Shown: piece after piece, positions 49,248 to 58,953 of the stretch
Layout: each line of letters starts with the position of its first letter
How positions within the stretch are numbered: the stretch's first letter is position 1
Source: Paramicrobacterium fandaimingii
Lineage (GTDB): Bacteria; Actinomycetota; Actinomycetes; Actinomycetales; Microbacteriaceae
DNA length: 64,000 bases
Assembly: GCF_011751745.2 (NCBI RefSeq)
Contig: NZ_CP061170.1
Span: 2,108,001 to 2,172,000 of the forward strand
Direction: 5' to 3'
Translations under genes and position numbers: made by a program
The notes under the pieces: generated by a model
Database searches by the model: none
Told to the model about the DNA's origin: nothing
What the model saw: the letters and a program-made list of their open reading frames with translations, nothing else

Positions 49248-49545
49248 TCAGGGCCTCACGGCGCGTCGTCGAAACATCCACGTGCTCCAGACAGCCGCTA
49301 TCGCGAGGATACCGAGGCACCAAAGCAGACCAGCGACACCGTTCAAACCGACGTCGCCTCCGACAAGCAGCGCCCGAACTGCGTCGATCAGAGGAGTGAT
49401 CGGCTGGTTCTCGGCCACCCATTGCAACCAGGCCGGCATCGTCTCGACGGGCACGAACGCGCGGGAAAGCTACGGAAGGGAGAGGAGAACAAAACCATAG
49501 GCATTCGCCGCGAAGCAGAGACCCGCACGAAGGCACGCGAACGTG
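49248..49545 (-). pseudogene. ABC-2 type permease, 3' remnant
   Basis: About 100 codons read like the C-terminal end of a DrrB-type ABC-2 permease: FAANAYGFVLLSLP, then AFVPVETMPAWLQWVAENQP, VDAVRALLVGGDV-like sequence and a final membrane helix (LLWCLGILAIAAVWSTW). A TAG at 49470-49472 interrupts the frame, the N-terminal two thirds are missing, and no ATPase partner is present. It fills most of the 415-base gap between prmC and sua5, which otherwise holds nothing I recognise. Confidence 0.65.
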
Positions 49546-49586
49546 CGGCAAAGCTCAAAGAGAAGGCGTCGAAGAAGCGCTGAGAT

Positions 49587-50459
49587 CTACGCCCTGATCG
49601 CCGTCGTCGCGCGATCGCGCAGTGTGAAGTCGGGGAACGTCGCCGGTGCCCGCCAGCCGTCTGCCGCGAGAATCGTGCGAATCGCCTCCCCCTGCTGCTC
49701 ACCGTGCTCGATCACGAGGGTTCCGCCTGGGTGCAGCAGACGTGCTGCCGTGACAGAAAGCACCCGCACGACGTCGAGCCCATCCTCTCCCCCGTAGAGC
49801 GCCGCCGTCGGGTCAAAGAAGCGCACTTCGGGGTCAATTGGAATTGCTGCGTTCGGAACATACGGCGGGTTCGAGATGACGACGGATGCCGTGCCATTCA
49901 GCTCGGGAAGGGCATCGCCGAGGTCGTCAAAGACAAGCCTCGCATTGGGCGCGCCGACCCTGCGCGCGTTTTCCGACGCCCAGAGAAACGCGTCAACCGA
50001 ATTCTCGACGGCATACACGCGAGCCGATGGCACTTCGAGGGCCATCGACAGCGCAATTGCGCCGCTCCCCGTGCCCAGGTCGACGGCGATCGGCGACGGA
50101 TCGGGGATGGCGAGCAGAGCATCAATCGCGATCTGCGTCACCTGCTCGGTTTCCGGACGGGGCACAAACACACCGGGTCCGACACGCAGCTCGAGGCGGC
50201 GAAATCCCGCAACGCCGGTGATGTGCTGCAGCGGCTCCCTGGTTGCCCGGCGCCGCACAAGGCCCTGCAGTAGCTCAACGTCACGCGCCAGCATCCGCCT
50301 CTCGGTCAGGCGAGCAGCCTGAACCTCTCCGCGGCCGATTCGAAGAACATGGCCGACAAGCAGCTCCGCGTCGACGTCGGCCGTGAGGATTCCCGAGCGC
50401 GTGAGTGTCGCCTCAGCGGCGTCGAGAACCTCGGGAACTGTGAGACTCGGTGATGACAT
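49587..50459 (-). CDS. prmC: Release factor glutamine methyltransferase
   Basis: Methylates the GGQ glutamine of release factors RF1 and RF2. 290 residues with an N-terminal helical domain, SAM-binding VDLGTGSGAIAL (126-137) and the catalytic NPPYVP motif (197-202). ATG at 50457-50459 with AAAGGG upstream. It is usually directly downstream of prfA; here the plus-strand cysK-cysE pair sits between them. Confidence 0.95.
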   Translation of the reverse strand: MSSPSLTVPEVLDAAEATLTRSGILTADVDAELLVGHVLRIGRGEVQAARLTERRMLARDVELLQGLVRRRATREPLQHITGVAGFRRLELRVGPGVFVPRPETEQVTQIAIDALLAIPDPSPIAVDLGTGSGAIALSMALEVPSARVYAVENSVDAFLWASENARRVGAPNARLVFDDLGDALPELNGTASVVISNPPYVPNAAIPIDPEVRFFDPTAALYGGEDGLDVVRVLSVTAARLLHPGGTLVIEHGEQQGEAIRTILAADGWRAPATFPDFTLRDRATTAIRA

Positions 50460-50537
50460 GACACCCTTTCGTAACGAACGATCGGCGCACCAAGCCTAAC
50501 GTCGCGCTCAGTCACAGTTGTCATATGGCCACCGTGT

Positions 50538-50582
50538 GAGACTAGTCTCGACAGAGCACCAATTAAACTTGTAGCTATAAGT
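50538..50582. promoter_or_regulatory. Two palindromic elements in the cysK promoter
   Basis: GAGACTAGTCTC (50538-50549) is a perfect 12-bp palindrome. ACTTGTAGCTATAAGT (50567-50582) is a 16-bp palindrome with one mismatched pair and contains the -10-like TATAAG. Both lie just before the cysK ribosome-binding site in an A/T-rich stretch, so they are candidate sites for a cysteine-responsive regulator. Confidence 0.45.
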
Positions 50583-50599
50583 ATCGAAGGAGAGAACCC

Positions 50600-51538
50600 G
50601 TGACAGGAAAGATTCACGCGAACATCACGGAGGCGTTCGGGAACACCCCGCTCGTCACGCTTGGCCGCACCGCCAGCGGTGTCTCAGCACAGGTCCACGC
50701 GAAACTTGAGTTCTACAACCCGGCCGGAAGCGTGAAAGACCGCATCGGCATCGCCATTCTCGATGCCGCCGAGGCCTCGGGCGATCTGAAGCCGGGCGGC
50801 ACCGTCGTCGAGGGAACAAGCGGAAACACCGGAATCGCGCTCGCATCCGCTGGTGCGGCCCGCGGTTACCGGGTGGTGCTGACCATGCCGTCGTCGATGA
50901 GCATGGAACGTCGCATTCTGCTGCGCGCATTCGGCGCAGAGCTCGTGTTGACCGACCCAGCGGGTGGGATGCGCGGCGCTGTCGAGAAGGCAGAAGAGAT
51001 CGCCGCCGAGACCCTTGGCGCGATTCTCGCTCGCCAGTTCGAGAACCAGGCAAACGTCGATATTCACCGGACGACAACCGGCGAGGAGATCTGGCGCGAC
51101 ACAGAGGGCAACGTCGACATCTTCGTCGCGGGCATCGGTACGGGCGGCACGATCACGGGAGCCGGGCAAGCGCTCAGGGCACACAACCCCGACATTCAGA
51201 TCGTCGCCGTCGAGCCAGCTGACTCCCCTGTGCTCAGCGGAGGCAAGGCGGGTCCGCACAAGATTCAGGGCCTTGGCGCGAACTTCGTTCCTGCCCTTCT
51301 CGATACCGAGATCTACGACGAGGTGCTCACCGTCGGCGTCGATGACGCGGTGAAGACGGCGCGGACGCTCGCGACGGACGACGGCATCCTTGCGGGTATC
51401 TCGTCTGGCGCCGCCGTGTGGGCAGCGTTGCAGGTCGCCGCACGCCCGGAGAATGAGGGAAAGAACATCGTCGTTGTCGTTCCCGACTTCGGCGAGCGGT
51501 ATCTCTCGACGTTCCTCTACGAGGACCTCCGCGACTAA
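50600..51538 (+). CDS. cysK: Cysteine synthase (O-acetylserine sulfhydrylase)
   Basis: PLP enzyme forming cysteine from O-acetylserine and sulfide. 312 residues with the PLP lysine K46 ([10 protein letters not shown]) and the phosphate-binding loop [11 protein letters not shown] (71-81); the C-terminal region contains [13 protein letters not shown] at 50600-50602 with GAAGGAG upstream. It forms an operon with cysE only two bases downstream. The pair makes serine-to-cysteine conversion self-contained. Confidence 0.95.
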   Translation: MTGKIHANITEAFGNTPLVTLGRTASGVSAQVHAKLEFYNPAGSVKDRIGIAILDAAEASGDLKPGGTVVEGTSGNTGIALASAGAARGYRVVLTMPSSMSMERRILLRAFGAELVLTDPAGGMRGAVEKAEEIAAETLGAILARQFENQANVDIHRTTTGEEIWRDTEGNVDIFVAGIGTGGTITGAGQALRAHNPDIQIVAVEPADSPVLSGGKAGPHKIQGLGANFVPALLDTEIYDEVLTVGVDDAVKTARTLATDDGILAGISSGAAVWAALQVAARPENEGKNIVVVVPDFGERYLSTFLYEDLRD

Positions 51539-51540
51539 CG

Positions 51541-52104
51541 ATGGGGTTCTGGGCTCGCCTTCGCGAGGACATCACTGCGGCTCATGTTCACGACCCCGCT
51601 GCACGAGGCGCGTTCGAGATCGCCGTTGTCTATTCGGGACTGCATGCGATCTGGTGGTATCGCCTCAATCATCGACTCTGGGTCCGCGGCCTGAGGCTGC
51701 CTGCGCGCATCGGCTCGCAGGCGGCCCGCGCGCTCACGGGAATCGAGATTCACCCGGGAGCGCATATCGGTCGACGACTTTTCATTGACCACGGCATGGG
51801 CGTCGTGATCGGCGAAACTGCGCAGCTCGGCAATGACGTGATGCTCTACCACGGTGTGACGCTCGGCGGAAAGGGCGGAGGCAAGGGCAAACGGCATCCG
51901 ACACTCGGCGACGGGGTCACCGTCGGCGCGGGGGCGAAGGTGCTCGGCCCTATCGTGATCGGCGGAGGCAGCATCATCGGCGCGAATGCCGTTGTGACAA
52001 AGGATGCCCCACCGCACTCAATCATCGTTGGCGTGCCCGCGCGAGCGCGACCGCGCGTCGCCGGCGAACGTTACGGCCTCGCCGAGCCCGACTACCACAT
52101 CTGA
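51541..52104 (+). CDS. cysE: Serine O-acetyltransferase (EpsC/CysE)
   Basis: Acetylates serine to O-acetylserine, the substrate of CysK. 187 residues: a helical N-terminal part and a left-handed beta-helix with hexapeptide repeats ([51 protein letters not shown]). It is the short SAT type without the long N-terminal domain of E. coli CysE. ATG at 51541, two bases after the cysK stop. Confidence 0.94.
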   Translation: MGFWARLREDITAAHVHDPAARGAFEIAVVYSGLHAIWWYRLNHRLWVRGLRLPARIGSQAARALTGIEIHPGAHIGRRLFIDHGMGVVIGETAQLGNDVMLYHGVTLGGKGGGKGKRHPTLGDGVTVGAGAKVLGPIVIGGGSIIGANAVVTKDAPPHSIIVGVPARARPRVAGERYGLAEPDYHI

Positions 52105-52110
52105 CTGAGG

Positions 52111-53190
52111 TCAGTCGTTGTCGGCGAGGGCGGCGAGACGCGCCTCTTCGTCAGACTGGATGCATGACTCGATGACCGAGTCGAGATCACCGTTCATGAC
52201 ATGGTCGAGGTTGTATGCCTTGTAGCCGGTGCGGTGATCGGCAATGCGGTTCTCGGGAAAGTTGTAGGTGCGAATGCGCTCGGAACGATCCATCGTGCGG
52301 ATCTGGCTCTTGCGAGCGTCGGATGCCGCAGCATCCAGTTCCTCTTGCTTTTTGGCGAGCAGCCGGGCCCTGAGAACGCGCATCGCTGCCTCACGGTTCT
52401 GAATCTGACTCTTCTCGTTCTGCATCGAGACGACGATCCCTGTCTCAATGTGCGTGATGCGCACTGCCGAGTCTGTGGTGTTCACCGACTGACCTCCCGG
52501 TCCAGATGATCGAAACACATCGACGCGGATGTCGTTCTGGCTGATCTCGACCTCTTCGGGCTCGTCAACTTCGGGAAAGACCAGAACTCCGGTTGTCGAC
52601 GTGTGAATACGACCCTGCGATTCGGTAACCGGAACTCGCTGAACTCGATGAACCCCGCCCTCGTACTTGAGGTGAGCCCACACGCCCTCCGCGGGATCGT
52701 TCGACGATCCTTTGATGGCCACCTGCACGTTCTTGTAGCCGCCCAGATCGGATTCATCGCGTTCGAGGAGCTCGGACTTCCACCCCTTCGACTCGGCGTA
52801 GTGAAGGTACATGCGCAGCAGATCAGCGGCGAAGAGCGCGCTTTCGGCGCCGCCCTCGCCTCCCTTGATCTCCATGATCACGTCACGGCCGTCGTCGGGG
52901 TCGCGCGGAACCAAGAGGCGCCGAAGCTTCTCCTCCGCCTCAGCAAGCATTTCCTCGAGCCCCGGAACTTCGTCTGCGAAAGCGTCGTCTTCCTTCGCCA
53001 GCTCCTTCGCTGCGGCAAGGTCGTCTTGGGCGGCGATCCATGCGGAATGCGAAGCGATGACCTTCGACAGCTCTGCGTAGCGCCGGTTGATCTTGCGAGA
53101 CCTGGCCGGGTCAGCGTGCACGGCTGGGTCGGCAAGTTGCTCTTGAAGATCGGCGTGCTCGTCGATGAGAGCGGTCACTGATTCAAACAT
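52111..53190 (-). CDS. prfA: Peptide chain release factor 1
   Basis: Reads UAA and UAG stop codons and triggers peptide release. 359 residues, with the stop-codon-reading PVT tripeptide (187-189, in [14 protein letters not shown]1 type rather than RF2's SPF) and the GGQ motif (232-234, in [17 protein letters not shown]). ATG at 53188-53190. It lies 97 bases downstream of rho with a hairpin between; convergent with cysE, 6 bases apart. Confidence 0.97.
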   Translation of the reverse strand: MFESVTALIDEHADLQEQLADPAVHADPARSRKINRRYAELSKVIASHSAWIAAQDDLAAAKELAKEDDAFADEVPGLEEMLAEAEEKLRRLLVPRDPDDGRDVIMEIKGGEGGAESALFAADLLRMYLHYAESKGWKSELLERDESDLGGYKNVQVAIKGSSNDPAEGVWAHLKYEGGVHRVQRVPVTESQGRIHTSTTGVLVFPEVDEPEEVEISQNDIRVDVFRSSGPGGQSVNTTDSAVRITHIETGIVVSMQNEKSQIQNREAAMRVLRARLLAKKQEELDAAASDARKSQIRTMDRSERIRTYNFPENRIADHRTGYKAYNLDHVMNGDLDSVIESCIQSDEEARLAALADND

Positions 53191-53226
53191 TTCTTATTCC
53201 GTTTCGTGAGGTCGAATGAAACGAGA

Positions 53227-53278
53227 GAACCCGTCTGCTCCGCGACACCTTACGGAGGCACGCAGAGCAAACGGGTTC
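53227..53278 (-). terminator. Hairpin between rho and prfA
   Basis: GAACCCGT (53227-53234) and ACGGGTTC (53271-53278) form an outer 8-bp stem that continues through TGCTC/GAGCA after one mismatch. No T-run follows. It may partly terminate or process the rho-prfA mRNA. Confidence 0.5.
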
Positions 53279-53287
53279 GACAGTCAG

Positions 53288-55462
53288 CTAACGGTGGTCG
53301 CGCTCGTGCCCATTCGAGGTCGGCTGAGGCATCGACTTCTGCATCTGCACAAGAAACTCGACGTTTGACGACGTTTCCTTGAGCTTGCCAAGCACCACTT
53401 CGAGTGCCTGCTGCGTGTCGAGCCCCGCGAGAGCGCGACGCAGCTTCCAGGTAACCTTCACCTCGTCTTGGCCGAGCAGCATCTCTTCGCGACGCGTTGA
53501 CGACGCGTTGACGTCGATCGCCGGGAAGATGCGCTTGTCCGCGAGCTGACGCGAGAGGCGCAGCTCAGAGTTGCCCGTGCCTTTGAACTCCTCGAAGATC
53601 ACTTCGTCCATCTTCGAGCCGGTCTCGACAAGCGCCGTCGCAAGGATCGTGAGCGATCCGCCGTTCTCGATGTTGCGCGCTGCGCCGAAGAAGCGCTTTG
53701 GCGGGTAGAGCGCCGCAGCGTCGACGCCGCCCGAGAGCACACGCCCGCTCGTGGGAGCGGAAATGTTGTATGCGCGGCCCAGACGCGTGATGGAGTCGAG
53801 AAGCACGACAACGTCGTGTCCGAGCTCGACGAGGCGCTTTGCACGCTCGATGGCCAGTTCGGCAACCGTTGTGTGGTCTTCCGCAGGGCGGTCGAAAGTG
53901 GAAGCGATCACTTCGCCCTTCACCGTGCGCTGCATGTCGGTGACCTCTTCTGGCCGCTCATCGACCAGCACGACCATGAGGTGAACCTCTGGGTTGTTCG
54001 TCGCAATTGCATTGGCGACCTGCTGCAGAACGATCGTCTTCCCCGCCTTGGGCGGTGCGACGATGAGTCCGCGCTGGCCCTTGCCAACAGGTGCGATGAG
54101 GTCGATCAGCCGCTGTGTGAACTTACCCTGCACTGTCTCCATGCGCAGGCGCTCCTGCGGGTACAGCGGAGTCAGGTCGCCGAACTGCACTCGGTCGGCC
54201 GCTTCATCGACGCTCTGGCCGTTGACGGAGTCGACCTTGACGATCGCGTTGTACTTCTGGCGGGAGTTGTGCTCGCCTTCGCGAGGCTGGCGGACAGCGC
54301 CGACGATGGCGTCACCCTTGCGAAGGTTGTATTTCTTGACCTGGCCAAGTGAGACGTAGACGTCGCTCGCTCCAGAGAGGTAGCCCGTCGTGCGCACAAA
54401 TGCATAGTTGTCGAGCACGTCAAGGATTCCCGCGATCGGAACCAGCACGTCGTCTTCGGTGATCTCTGGCTCAACATCGTCATTCTGGCCGCGCTTGCGG
54501 TCACGGTAGCGGCCCCGTCCACGACCACCCTGGTCGTCATTCTTTCCGTCATTGCGATTACCGTCATTGCGATTGCCGTCGTTGCGATTACCGTCATTGC
54601 GGTCACCACGACCCTGCTGGCGATCGTCGCCCTGGTTGTCGCCCCGGTTGTTGCGATTGCGGTTGCGATTGCGTCCGCGCCCACGCTCGTCGTTGTTGTT
54701 GTTTCCGCTTTGGGAATCGGAATCAGAGGCGTCATCCGACGTCGCGTCGTCTTTCGGCGACTGCCTGCTGTCGCTGTCGGCCTGCTTCGAGCCGTTCTGG
54801 TTGCCCTGGTTGCCCTGGTTACCCTGGTTACCCTGGTTACCCTGGTTGCCCTGGCCGTTCGAGTCCGTGTTGTCGTCGTCGCCCTTGCGACCACGACGGC
54901 GGCCACCTCGCTTGCCGTTCTTCTTTTCGCGCTGGTCGGAGCCGTCAGCGGCATCCGACGTTGCGGGCGCGTCGTCAGAAGGTGCATTGTCGGAAGCGGC
55001 CTCGTCGCTGGGCTTCTCTGTGCCCTGAGCGGGCCGCTTGGATGACCGCGAACGGTTCTGAGCGCCCGCGCGAGGCTCGTCGAGCACAGATTCTGCTGCC
55101 TGCTCGGGAGTCGTCTCTACGGGAGTCGTTTCCACTGGGGTCGTTGATGCCGGCGCGTTGCCGTCGTCGGCCGCGCTCGGCGCCGCCGGTTCAATGATCG
55201 GCGTCGACACGCGACGCGATGTGCGCTTGGCCGGCTGCCTTTCTTGCGTTGCGGTGGCAACCTCCGTCTCCGTCTGAAGCGAAGCGGTGCTGCTGCCGCC
55301 GCTCTGCTTCTCGGTTATCGCCGCGACAAGCTCGCCTTTGCGAAGCTTTGAAGCGCCTTGAACGCCGAGGCCCGCCGCGAGCTTCTGCAGCTCGGCAACC
55401 TTGAGCGATTGGAGGTTGGTACCGCGGTCCGCGCCTTCTGCGCGGGTTCCTGCGTCTGTCAC
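53288..55462 (-). CDS. rho: Transcription termination factor Rho
   Basis: RNA-dependent hexameric helicase that ends transcription. 724 residues. The Rho_N domain (15-52) is separated from the RNA-binding cold-shock domain (about 345-420) by a disordered insertion of nearly 290 residues: Ala/Asp/Ser-rich to about 200, then QGN repeats (204-222), Arg/Asn/Asp-rich GNRND repeats (286-305) and RGRGR clusters. The ATPase has Walker A APPKAGKT (469-476) and Walker B VVVLLD (551-556). GTG at 55460-55462 with AAGGA upstream. Such insertions are common in high-GC actinobacteria and add RNA binding. A 178-base leader region precedes the gene. Confidence 0.97.
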   Translation of the reverse strand: MTDAGTRAEGADRGTNLQSLKVAELQKLAAGLGVQGASKLRKGELVAAITEKQSGGSSTASLQTETEVATATQERQPAKRTSRRVSTPIIEPAAPSAADDGNAPASTTPVETTPVETTPEQAAESVLDEPRAGAQNRSRSSKRPAQGTEKPSDEAASDNAPSDDAPATSDAADGSDQREKKNGKRGGRRRGRKGDDDNTDSNGQGNQGNQGNQGNQGNQGNQNGSKQADSDSRQSPKDDATSDDASDSDSQSGNNNNDERGRGRNRNRNRNNRGDNQGDDRQQGRGDRNDGNRNDGNRNDGNRNDGKNDDQGGRGRGRYRDRKRGQNDDVEPEITEDDVLVPIAGILDVLDNYAFVRTTGYLSGASDVYVSLGQVKKYNLRKGDAIVGAVRQPREGEHNSRQKYNAIVKVDSVNGQSVDEAADRVQFGDLTPLYPQERLRMETVQGKFTQRLIDLIAPVGKGQRGLIVAPPKAGKTIVLQQVANAIATNNPEVHLMVVLVDERPEEVTDMQRTVKGEVIASTFDRPAEDHTTVAELAIERAKRLVELGHDVVVLLDSITRLGRAYNISAPTSGRVLSGGVDAAALYPPKRFFGAARNIENGGSLTILATALVETGSKMDEVIFEEFKGTGNSELRLSRQLADKRIFPAIDVNASSTRREEMLLGQDEVKVTWKLRRALAGLDTQQALEVVLGKLKETSSNVEFLVQMQKSMPQPTSNGHERDHR
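54548..54607. repeat. 15-bp tandem repeat inside rho (GNRND units)
   Basis: Four tandem copies encode [10 protein letters not shown]. They differ by single bases. The positive and polar composition suits unspecific RNA contact. Confidence 0.85.
54797..54853. repeat. 9-bp tandem repeat inside rho (QGN units)
   Basis: About six copies of a 9-base unit encode successive Gln-Gly-Asn triplets. Such short runs are prone to length change by slippage in steps of 9 bases, which keeps the frame. Confidence 0.85.
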
Positions 55463-55640
55463 TAGAGAGTATTCCTTTCTCAGCCTGGCTATCGATGATG
55501 AACCAGGGAGAGCCGCTTACGCCGCTGCGATACCCCGTAGATGGGGAGCGCGTCGATCGCATCAGAACACGATACACGTCGGGTAAGGGCTGTGATTGGT
55601 GAATGATCCGAGGGCCAGATTCACCCTGGCGGGTGGTTCC

Positions 55641-56561
55641 CTATAAGATCGCTTCTACTGTAGCACCCTTGAAGTCGACAGCGAGCATCTCTGCCCGCCA
55701 CGGTGTGGCGGCCTCGTTATCGACCAGCCGTGCGGCTTCCAGACGTTCCCCCGGGCCGTCGCAGAGCACGAGGATCGAGGGCCCAGCTCCCGACACGACG
55801 GCGGCGTGGCCGTTGGCTCGAAGCAGCGCGATGGTTTCGGTCGTCTCGGGCATCGCCGCCGCCCGATAGCTTTGGTGAAGCTTGTCCTCTGTCGCGTGAA
55901 ACAGCAGCTCGGGGCTCTGCAGCATTGCGGCAACCAACAGCGCAGAGCGCGAGACGTTGAACACGGCATCAGCATGCGGAACGTTGACGGGATGCAGTTC
56001 GCGAGCGCGGCGCGTTGACAGTGTGGTTTCGGGAATGAACACCAACGGAGACACTCCCCTGTGCGCCATCAGCTTCTTGTGCCGCGGGCCCTCTGCCGAC
56101 GTCCAGGCGATCGTCAGCCCCCCGAAGAGAGCGGGCGCCACATTGTCGGGGTGTCCCTCAAGCTCCGAGGCGATGCCGAGCAACAGCTCTTCTGTGAACG
56201 TCACCGAACCCTCGAGAAGGCCCTTTGCCGCGGCGATGCCCGCAACGACAGCCGCACCAGAAGAGCCAAGTCCACGGCCGTGCGGAATCGCATTGTGCGC
56301 TTCGATGTGAAGGCCAGGAGCCTCGTGACCGACAGCGGCGAAGGTCGCGATCGCAGACGAGGCGACGAGATTTGTCTCATCAACCGCGACCTCGCCCTCG
56401 CCGACACCATGGACGTCGACGGTCACGCGCTTCTCGGCGGTCGCCGTGACCGTGAGCTCGTCGTACATCGACAGCGCAAGTCCGAGCGTGTCGAATCCAG
56501 GCCCGAGATTCGCCGACGTGGCGGGAACCTTCACCGAGACACGGCGCCCGGCGAAACTCAC
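55641..56561 (-). CDS. thrB: Homoserine kinase
   Basis: Phosphorylates homoserine on the way to threonine. A 306-residue GHMP kinase with [16 protein letters not shown] (12-27) and the ATP loop [12 protein letters not shown] (93-104). The GTG start overlaps the thrC stop, so translation is coupled. Last gene of the hom-thrC-thrB run; a 178-base gap then leads to rho. Confidence 0.95.
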   Translation of the reverse strand: MSFAGRRVSVKVPATSANLGPGFDTLGLALSMYDELTVTATAEKRVTVDVHGVGEGEVAVDETNLVASSAIATFAAVGHEAPGLHIEAHNAIPHGRGLGSSGAAVVAGIAAAKGLLEGSVTFTEELLLGIASELEGHPDNVAPALFGGLTIAWTSAEGPRHKKLMAHRGVSPLVFIPETTLSTRRARELHPVNVPHADAVFNVSRSALLVAAMLQSPELLFHATEDKLHQSYRAAAMPETTETIALLRANGHAAVVSGAGPSILVLCDGPGERLEAARLVDNEAATPWRAEMLAVDFKGATVEAIL

Positions 56562-57643
56562 GCGCGTGCCTCGCCGCTGAGCCCGAGAACGCTGGCAACC
56601 TCAGCCGCATCCACGGGAACGATCGTCGGATGAACATCGCCGCCGTCTTCTGTGCGAAGAGCCCACTGTGGATCCTTCAAGCCATGGCCGGTCACCGTCA
56701 GCACGCACGTCGAACCGGCAGGAATCACTCCGGCCTCCGAGCGCTCGAGCAGACCGGCCACGCTGATCGCCGACGCCGGCTCGACGAACACGCCGACCTC
56801 GCTCGACAGAATCTTCTGCGCACGAAGAATGTCGCGGTCTCCGATCGCGCCGAAGTAGCCGTCGGTCTTCTCGCGCGCCTGCGTCGCGAGCTCCCACGAT
56901 GCGGGATTGCCGATGCGAATCGCACTGGCGACGGTCTCGGGGTTCTTCACAACGGCACCATCGACGATCGGCGCGCTTCCCGCGGCCTGAAAGCCGAACA
57001 TGCGCGGCAGCTTCGTCGAATCGCCGTAATCGATCGACTCGGAGTACCCGCGCGTGTAGGCGGTGTAGTTACCCGCGTTGCCAACCGGGATGAAGTGAAA
57101 ATCAGGGGCATCGCCGAGCACTTCGACAACCTCGAACGCCGCTGTCTTCTGCCCCTCGATGCGGTCGGGGTTCACCGAGTTCACGAGGTGAACCGGGTAG
57201 TTGGCTGACATCTCGCGGGCGAGGTCGAGGCAATCGTCGAAATTGCCCTGCACCTGAATCAGCTGCCCCCCGTGCGCGACGGCCTGGCTGAGCTTGCCCA
57301 TCGCGATCTTTCCCTCGGGAACGAGAACGGCTGCCGTGATTCCGGCGTGAGCCGCGTACGCTGCGGCCGACGCCGAGGTGTTGCCCGTCGATGCGCAGAT
57401 GACGGCCTTCGCACCGTGCTCGATTCCCTTCGAGATGGCCATCGTCATTCCGCGGTCTTTGAATGACCCGGTGGGGTTCATTCCCTCGAACTTGACGTAT
57501 ACCTTCGCCCCTGTGCGCTGCGACAGCGACGGCGCGGGGATCAGCGGCGTTCCGCCCTCGCCGAGCGTGACGACGGGCGTCGCGTCTGAGACGTCGAGAC
57601 GCTCGCGGTATTCATTGATGACTCCACGCCACAGGTGTGCCAT
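56558..57643 (-). CDS. thrC: Threonine synthase
   Basis: PLP enzyme that converts O-phosphohomoserine to threonine. 361 residues; PLP lysine K62 in [11 protein letters not shown] and the phosphate loop [13 protein letters not shown]. It belongs to the short actinobacterial type. ATG at 57641-57643 overlaps the hom stop by one base (TAATG). Confidence 0.95.
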   Translation of the reverse strand: MAHLWRGVINEYRERLDVSDATPVVTLGEGGTPLIPAPSLSQRTGAKVYVKFEGMNPTGSFKDRGMTMAISKGIEHGAKAVICASTGNTSASAAAYAAHAGITAAVLVPEGKIAMGKLSQAVAHGGQLIQVQGNFDDCLDLAREMSANYPVHLVNSVNPDRIEGQKTAAFEVVEVLGDAPDFHFIPVGNAGNYTAYTRGYSESIDYGDSTKLPRMFGFQAAGSAPIVDGAVVKNPETVASAIRIGNPASWELATQAREKTDGYFGAIGDRDILRAQKILSSEVGVFVEPASAISVAGLLERSEAGVIPAGSTCVLTVTGHGLKDPQWALRTEDGGDVHPTIVPVDAAEVASVLGLSGEARA

Positions 57644-58953
57644 TACTGGGCTCCTTCAACTCGCAGGACACTGACGATTCGGTCGGTCGCGCTGGCGTCC
57701 TGCAACGCGTCGACGACCGCGCGAATAGATTTTTCCCTCGCACGGTGGGTTCCGATGATCAGCGTCGCGAGGCCATCCTCGTCGTCGCCGATCGTCTGCT
57801 CGATCGTCTGCACAGAGACGCCGTAGTTCGCAAAGATTCCCGCAACCTCGGCGAGCACACCCGAGCGGTCTTTGACCCGAAGGTTGATCTGGCACTTCGT
57901 GATGACATCGTCGATGGGCAGAAGAGGCAGCGCCGCGTGATTCGACCCGTTCAGTCCGGGGCCGCCCGCGACGTGGCGTCGTGCCGCCGAGACGATGTCA
58001 CCGAGAATGGCGGATGCTGTCTGCAGACCGCCCGCACCTGCGCCGTAGAACATGAGCGGCCCTGCCGCCTCAGCGTCAACGAACACCGCGTTGTTCTCCG
58101 CGTACACGGAGGCAAGCGGATGCTCGCGCGGGACGAGTGCGGGATACACGCGTGCAGAGATGCCGAGTTCCCCGTCTGCTGTTGTGAGTCGCTCGGCGAC
58201 GGCAAGGAGCTTGATCACGTAGCCCGCGGATTGAGCGGCCTGAATCTGCTCCGCTGTGATGTCGGAGATGCCCTCTCGGTGCACCTTGCCCGCATCAATC
58301 TGAGAGTGAAACGCGAGGCCCGCGAGAATCGTCACCTTCTGCGCCGCGTCGTAGCCCTCAACGTCGAGAGTCGGATCGGCCTCGAGGTAGCCTGCTTCGA
58401 ACGCGAGCTTCGATGCCTCGTCCATGCTTTCGCCGAAACGATCCATGCGGTCGAGAATGAAGTTTGTCGACCCGTTCACGATCGCGAGAACGCTCGTGAT
58501 GTCGTCGCCCGCGAGGCTGTCGCGCAGCGGGCGCAGAATCGGAATCGCCGCGGCAACGGATGCTTCGTAGGAGATCTCTGCGCCGACCCGCTCGGCCGCG
58601 TCGAAGAGTTCAGGGCCATGCGCCGCGAGCAGCGCCTTGTTTCCCGTGACGACGTCGGCACCGCTGTTGACGGCCGCCAGAATGTATGACTTGGCCGGCT
58701 CGATGCCGCCGATGAGCTCGATCACGATGTCGGCACCGAGAATCAGCGATTCGGCGTCCGTCGTGAACAGTTCGCGGGGCAGCTCCACGTCTCTCTTGGC
58801 ATCGACGTCGCGAACGGCAATCCCCACGAGTTCCAAATCAGCGCCGGCGCGTGCAGCAAGCTCCTGACGGTTGTCGATGAGCTTGCGGGCAACTTGCGAA
58901 CCAACGGAACCGGCCCCGAGCAGGGCCACCCTGAGGGTGCGGCTGTCGATCAT
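57643..58953 (-). CDS. hom: Homoserine dehydrogenase
   Basis: Reduces aspartate semialdehyde to homoserine. 436 residues: NAD(P)-binding [10 protein letters not shown] (13-22), the catalytic domain with [13 protein letters not shown] and GTTNF-like [11 protein letters not shown], and a C-terminal ACT domain (about 355-436) that probably binds threonine for feedback control. ATG at 58951-58953 overlaps the lysA stop. Confidence 0.95.
   Translation of the reverse strand: MIDSRTLRVALLGAGSVGSQVARKLIDNRQELAARAGADLELVGIAVRDVDAKRDVELPRELFTTDAESLILGADIVIELIGGIEPAKSYILAAVNSGADVVTGNKALLAAHGPELFDAAERVGAEISYEASVAAAIPILRPLRDSLAGDDITSVLAIVNGSTNFILDRMDRFGESMDEASKLAFEAGYLEADPTLDVEGYDAAQKVTILAGLAFHSQIDAGKVHREGISDITAEQIQAAQSAGYVIKLLAVAERLTTADGELGISARVYPALVPREHPLASVYAENNAVFVDAEAAGPLMFYGAGAGGLQTASAILGDIVSAARRHVAGGPGLNGSNHAALPLLPIDDVITKCQINLRVKDRSGVLAEVAGIFANYGVSVQTIEQTIGDDEDGLATLIIGTHRAREKSIRAVVDALQDASATDRIVSVLRVEGAQ

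Noticed and set aside
54548..54853. CRISPR-like array
   Set aside because: The regular repeats are short in-frame units within rho with no spacers between them.
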